Below are positions 6,027-6,636 of a stretch of 6,636 nt of DNA, piece after piece. The notes below the pieces were generated by a model that had not been told where the DNA came from, did not search any database, and worked only from the letters and a program-made list of their open reading frames with translations. The stretch spans positions 1 through 6,636 of the forward strand of contig JAOUPW010000114.1 in the NCBI GenBank assembly GCA_029879665.1, written 5' to 3'. The position numbers were made by a program, and so were the translations under genes. The DNA comes from Rhodospirillales bacterium (GTDB lineage: Bacteria; Pseudomonadota; Alphaproteobacteria; Rhodospirillales; JAOUPW01). Numbering within the stretch: position 1 is the first letter of the stretch; each line of letters starts with the position of its first letter.

Positions 6027-6511
6027 TGGCTTTTGAGAAAGAAATCACCCTGACCCTGAATGGCGAGGCCGTGTCCCGCCGCATCGACCCCCGCCGCAAT
6101 CTGGTCGATTTTCTGCGCGAGGAAATGCAACTGACCGGATCGCACGTCGGCTGCGAACACGGGGTCTGCGGCGCCTGCACGGTGCGGGTCGATGGCGAGA
6201 TCGTGCGCGGCTGCCTGATGCTGGCGGTGCAGGCCGACGGCGCGGTGGTGGAAACCATCGAAGGGGTTTCCGACAGCGGCGAGATCGCCGATCTGCAGGC
6301 GGCCTTCGTCGAACGCAACGCCCTGCAATGCGGCTTCTGCTCGCCGGGCATGCTGCTGACGGCGCAGGACCTGTTAAAGGCCAATCCCGGCGCCAGCCGC
6401 GATGAAATCCGCGAGCATATATCCGGCAACTACTGCCGCTGCACCGGCTATCAGGCCATTGTCGACGCCATTGAAAAAGTCGGGCGCCAGCGCCGGGGAG
6501 GGGACTCATGA
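6026..6511 (+). CDS. Molybdenum hydroxylase [2Fe-2S] subunit (CoxS/CutS-type)
   Basis: This is the small iron-sulfur subunit that relays electrons from the Mo centre to FAD through two [2Fe-2S] clusters. All eight ligand cysteines are present. The N-terminal plant-ferredoxin-type cluster uses C43, C48, C51 and C63 (GCEHGVCGAC and RGC), and the C-terminal helical domain cluster uses C102, C105, C137 and C139 (QCGFC and YCRC). The motifs CGFCSPGMLL and GNYCRCTGY are textbook for the family. At 161 residues it is close to CoxS length. The ATG overlaps the preceding TAA by one base and has GGGGAGG about 7 nt upstream; the TGA overlaps the next ATG as ATGA. The complete cysteine set indicates a functional subunit. 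The family is certain, but the enzyme's substrate is not. Confidence 0.96.
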   Translation: MAFEKEITLTLNGEAVSRRIDPRRNLVDFLREEMQLTGSHVGCEHGVCGACTVRVDGEIVRGCLMLAVQADGAVVETIEGVSDSGEIADLQAAFVERNALQCGFCSPGMLLTAQDLLKANPGASRDEIREHISGNYCRCTGYQAIVDAIEKVGRQRRGGDS

Positions 6512-6636
6512 GCGATCAACCTTCCGTCAGCGTACTGGACCGTCCCAACTCCTATATCGGGCGCGCCGTCGAACGGCCCAACATCAAACGCCTGGTGCAG
6601 GGGCGCGGCACCTATGTGGACGATATCATCCTGCAG
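6508..6636 (+). CDS. Molybdenum hydroxylase large, Mo-cofactor-binding subunit (CoxL/XdhA-type), N-terminal fragment
   Basis: Only the first 43 codons are in the window and the frame is open at the edge; the full family member is usually about 770-800 residues. The fragment shows the family opening: YIGRAVERPNIKRLVQGRG (16-34) followed by TYVDDIILQ, which is where the aldehyde oxidase/xanthine dehydrogenase a/b hammerhead domain begins. The start ATG overlaps the small-subunit stop as ATGA, and GGGGAGGGG lies just upstream, so the call is firm despite the truncation. This subunit would carry the molybdopterin cofactor and the substrate pocket. The loop that identifies true CO dehydrogenase (AYXCSFR) lies several hundred codons downstream, so the substrate class is not known from this window. 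Confidence 0.9.
   Translation, partial: MSDQPSVSVLDRPNSYIGRAVERPNIKRLVQGRGTYVDDIILQ

Noticed and set aside
5735..6429. Overlapping minus-strand frames opposite the FAD and [2Fe-2S] subunit genes
   Set aside because: They are antisense to intact cysteine-motif coding sequence; Ala/Arg/Ser/Pro-rich translations are typical shadow frames.

Overview
The window looks like a chromosomal piece of a moderately GC-rich alphaproteobacterium, with a Rhodospirillales-like flavour. This is an inference from protein style, codon use, strong GGAG-type ribosome binding sites and gene content; no rRNA or marker gene is present to settle it. Two divergent transcription blocks meet at an AT-rich intergenic region of about 266 bp (3844-4109).

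Left block, minus strand (3843 down to 1): a branched-chain amino acid/amide-type (HAAT, Liv) ABC importer. In transcription order it holds a periplasmic Peripla_BP_6 binding protein with a Sec signal peptide (3843-2575), LivH permease (2524-1649, GTG start), LivM permease (1648-698, start directly abutting the livH stop) and LivG ATPase (705-1, cut by the window edge; 8-nt overlap with livM). A livF partner is expected just outside. The only gap in the operon is the 50 bp between the binding protein and livH, where a weakly placed SD and a GTG start suggest lower expression of the membrane parts.

Right block, plus strand: a ten-helix TehA/SLAC1-type (TDT family) anion channel or transporter (4110-5069). 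After 90 bp comes a molybdenum hydroxylase operon in the order M-S-L: FAD subunit (5160-6026), [2Fe-2S] subunit (6026-6511) and the first 43 codons of the Mo-cofactor subunit (6508-6636, cut by the window edge). The M, S and L genes overlap by 1 and 4 nt, so they are surely co-translated. The order matches coxMSL, but the CoxL active-site loop that separates true CO dehydrogenase from other Mo hydroxylases lies outside the window.

The intergenic region is the richest non-coding part. It carries a leader hairpin in front of the binding-protein gene, a 7-bp perfect dyad (ATGCGTC/GACGCAT) nested inside an 8-bp perfect inverted repeat (GAACCGTT/AACGGTTC), and a six-codon leader ORF whose stop overlaps the channel-gene start as ATGA. 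A plausible but unproven reading is a small-molecule uptake and oxidation locus: the ABC importer brings in the substrate, the Mo hydroxylase oxidises it, and the TDT protein moves an anionic substrate or product. No mobile element, CRISPR, tRNA or rRNA was seen. I find no clear evidence of a wholly new system; the best leads are the control region and the gene combination.
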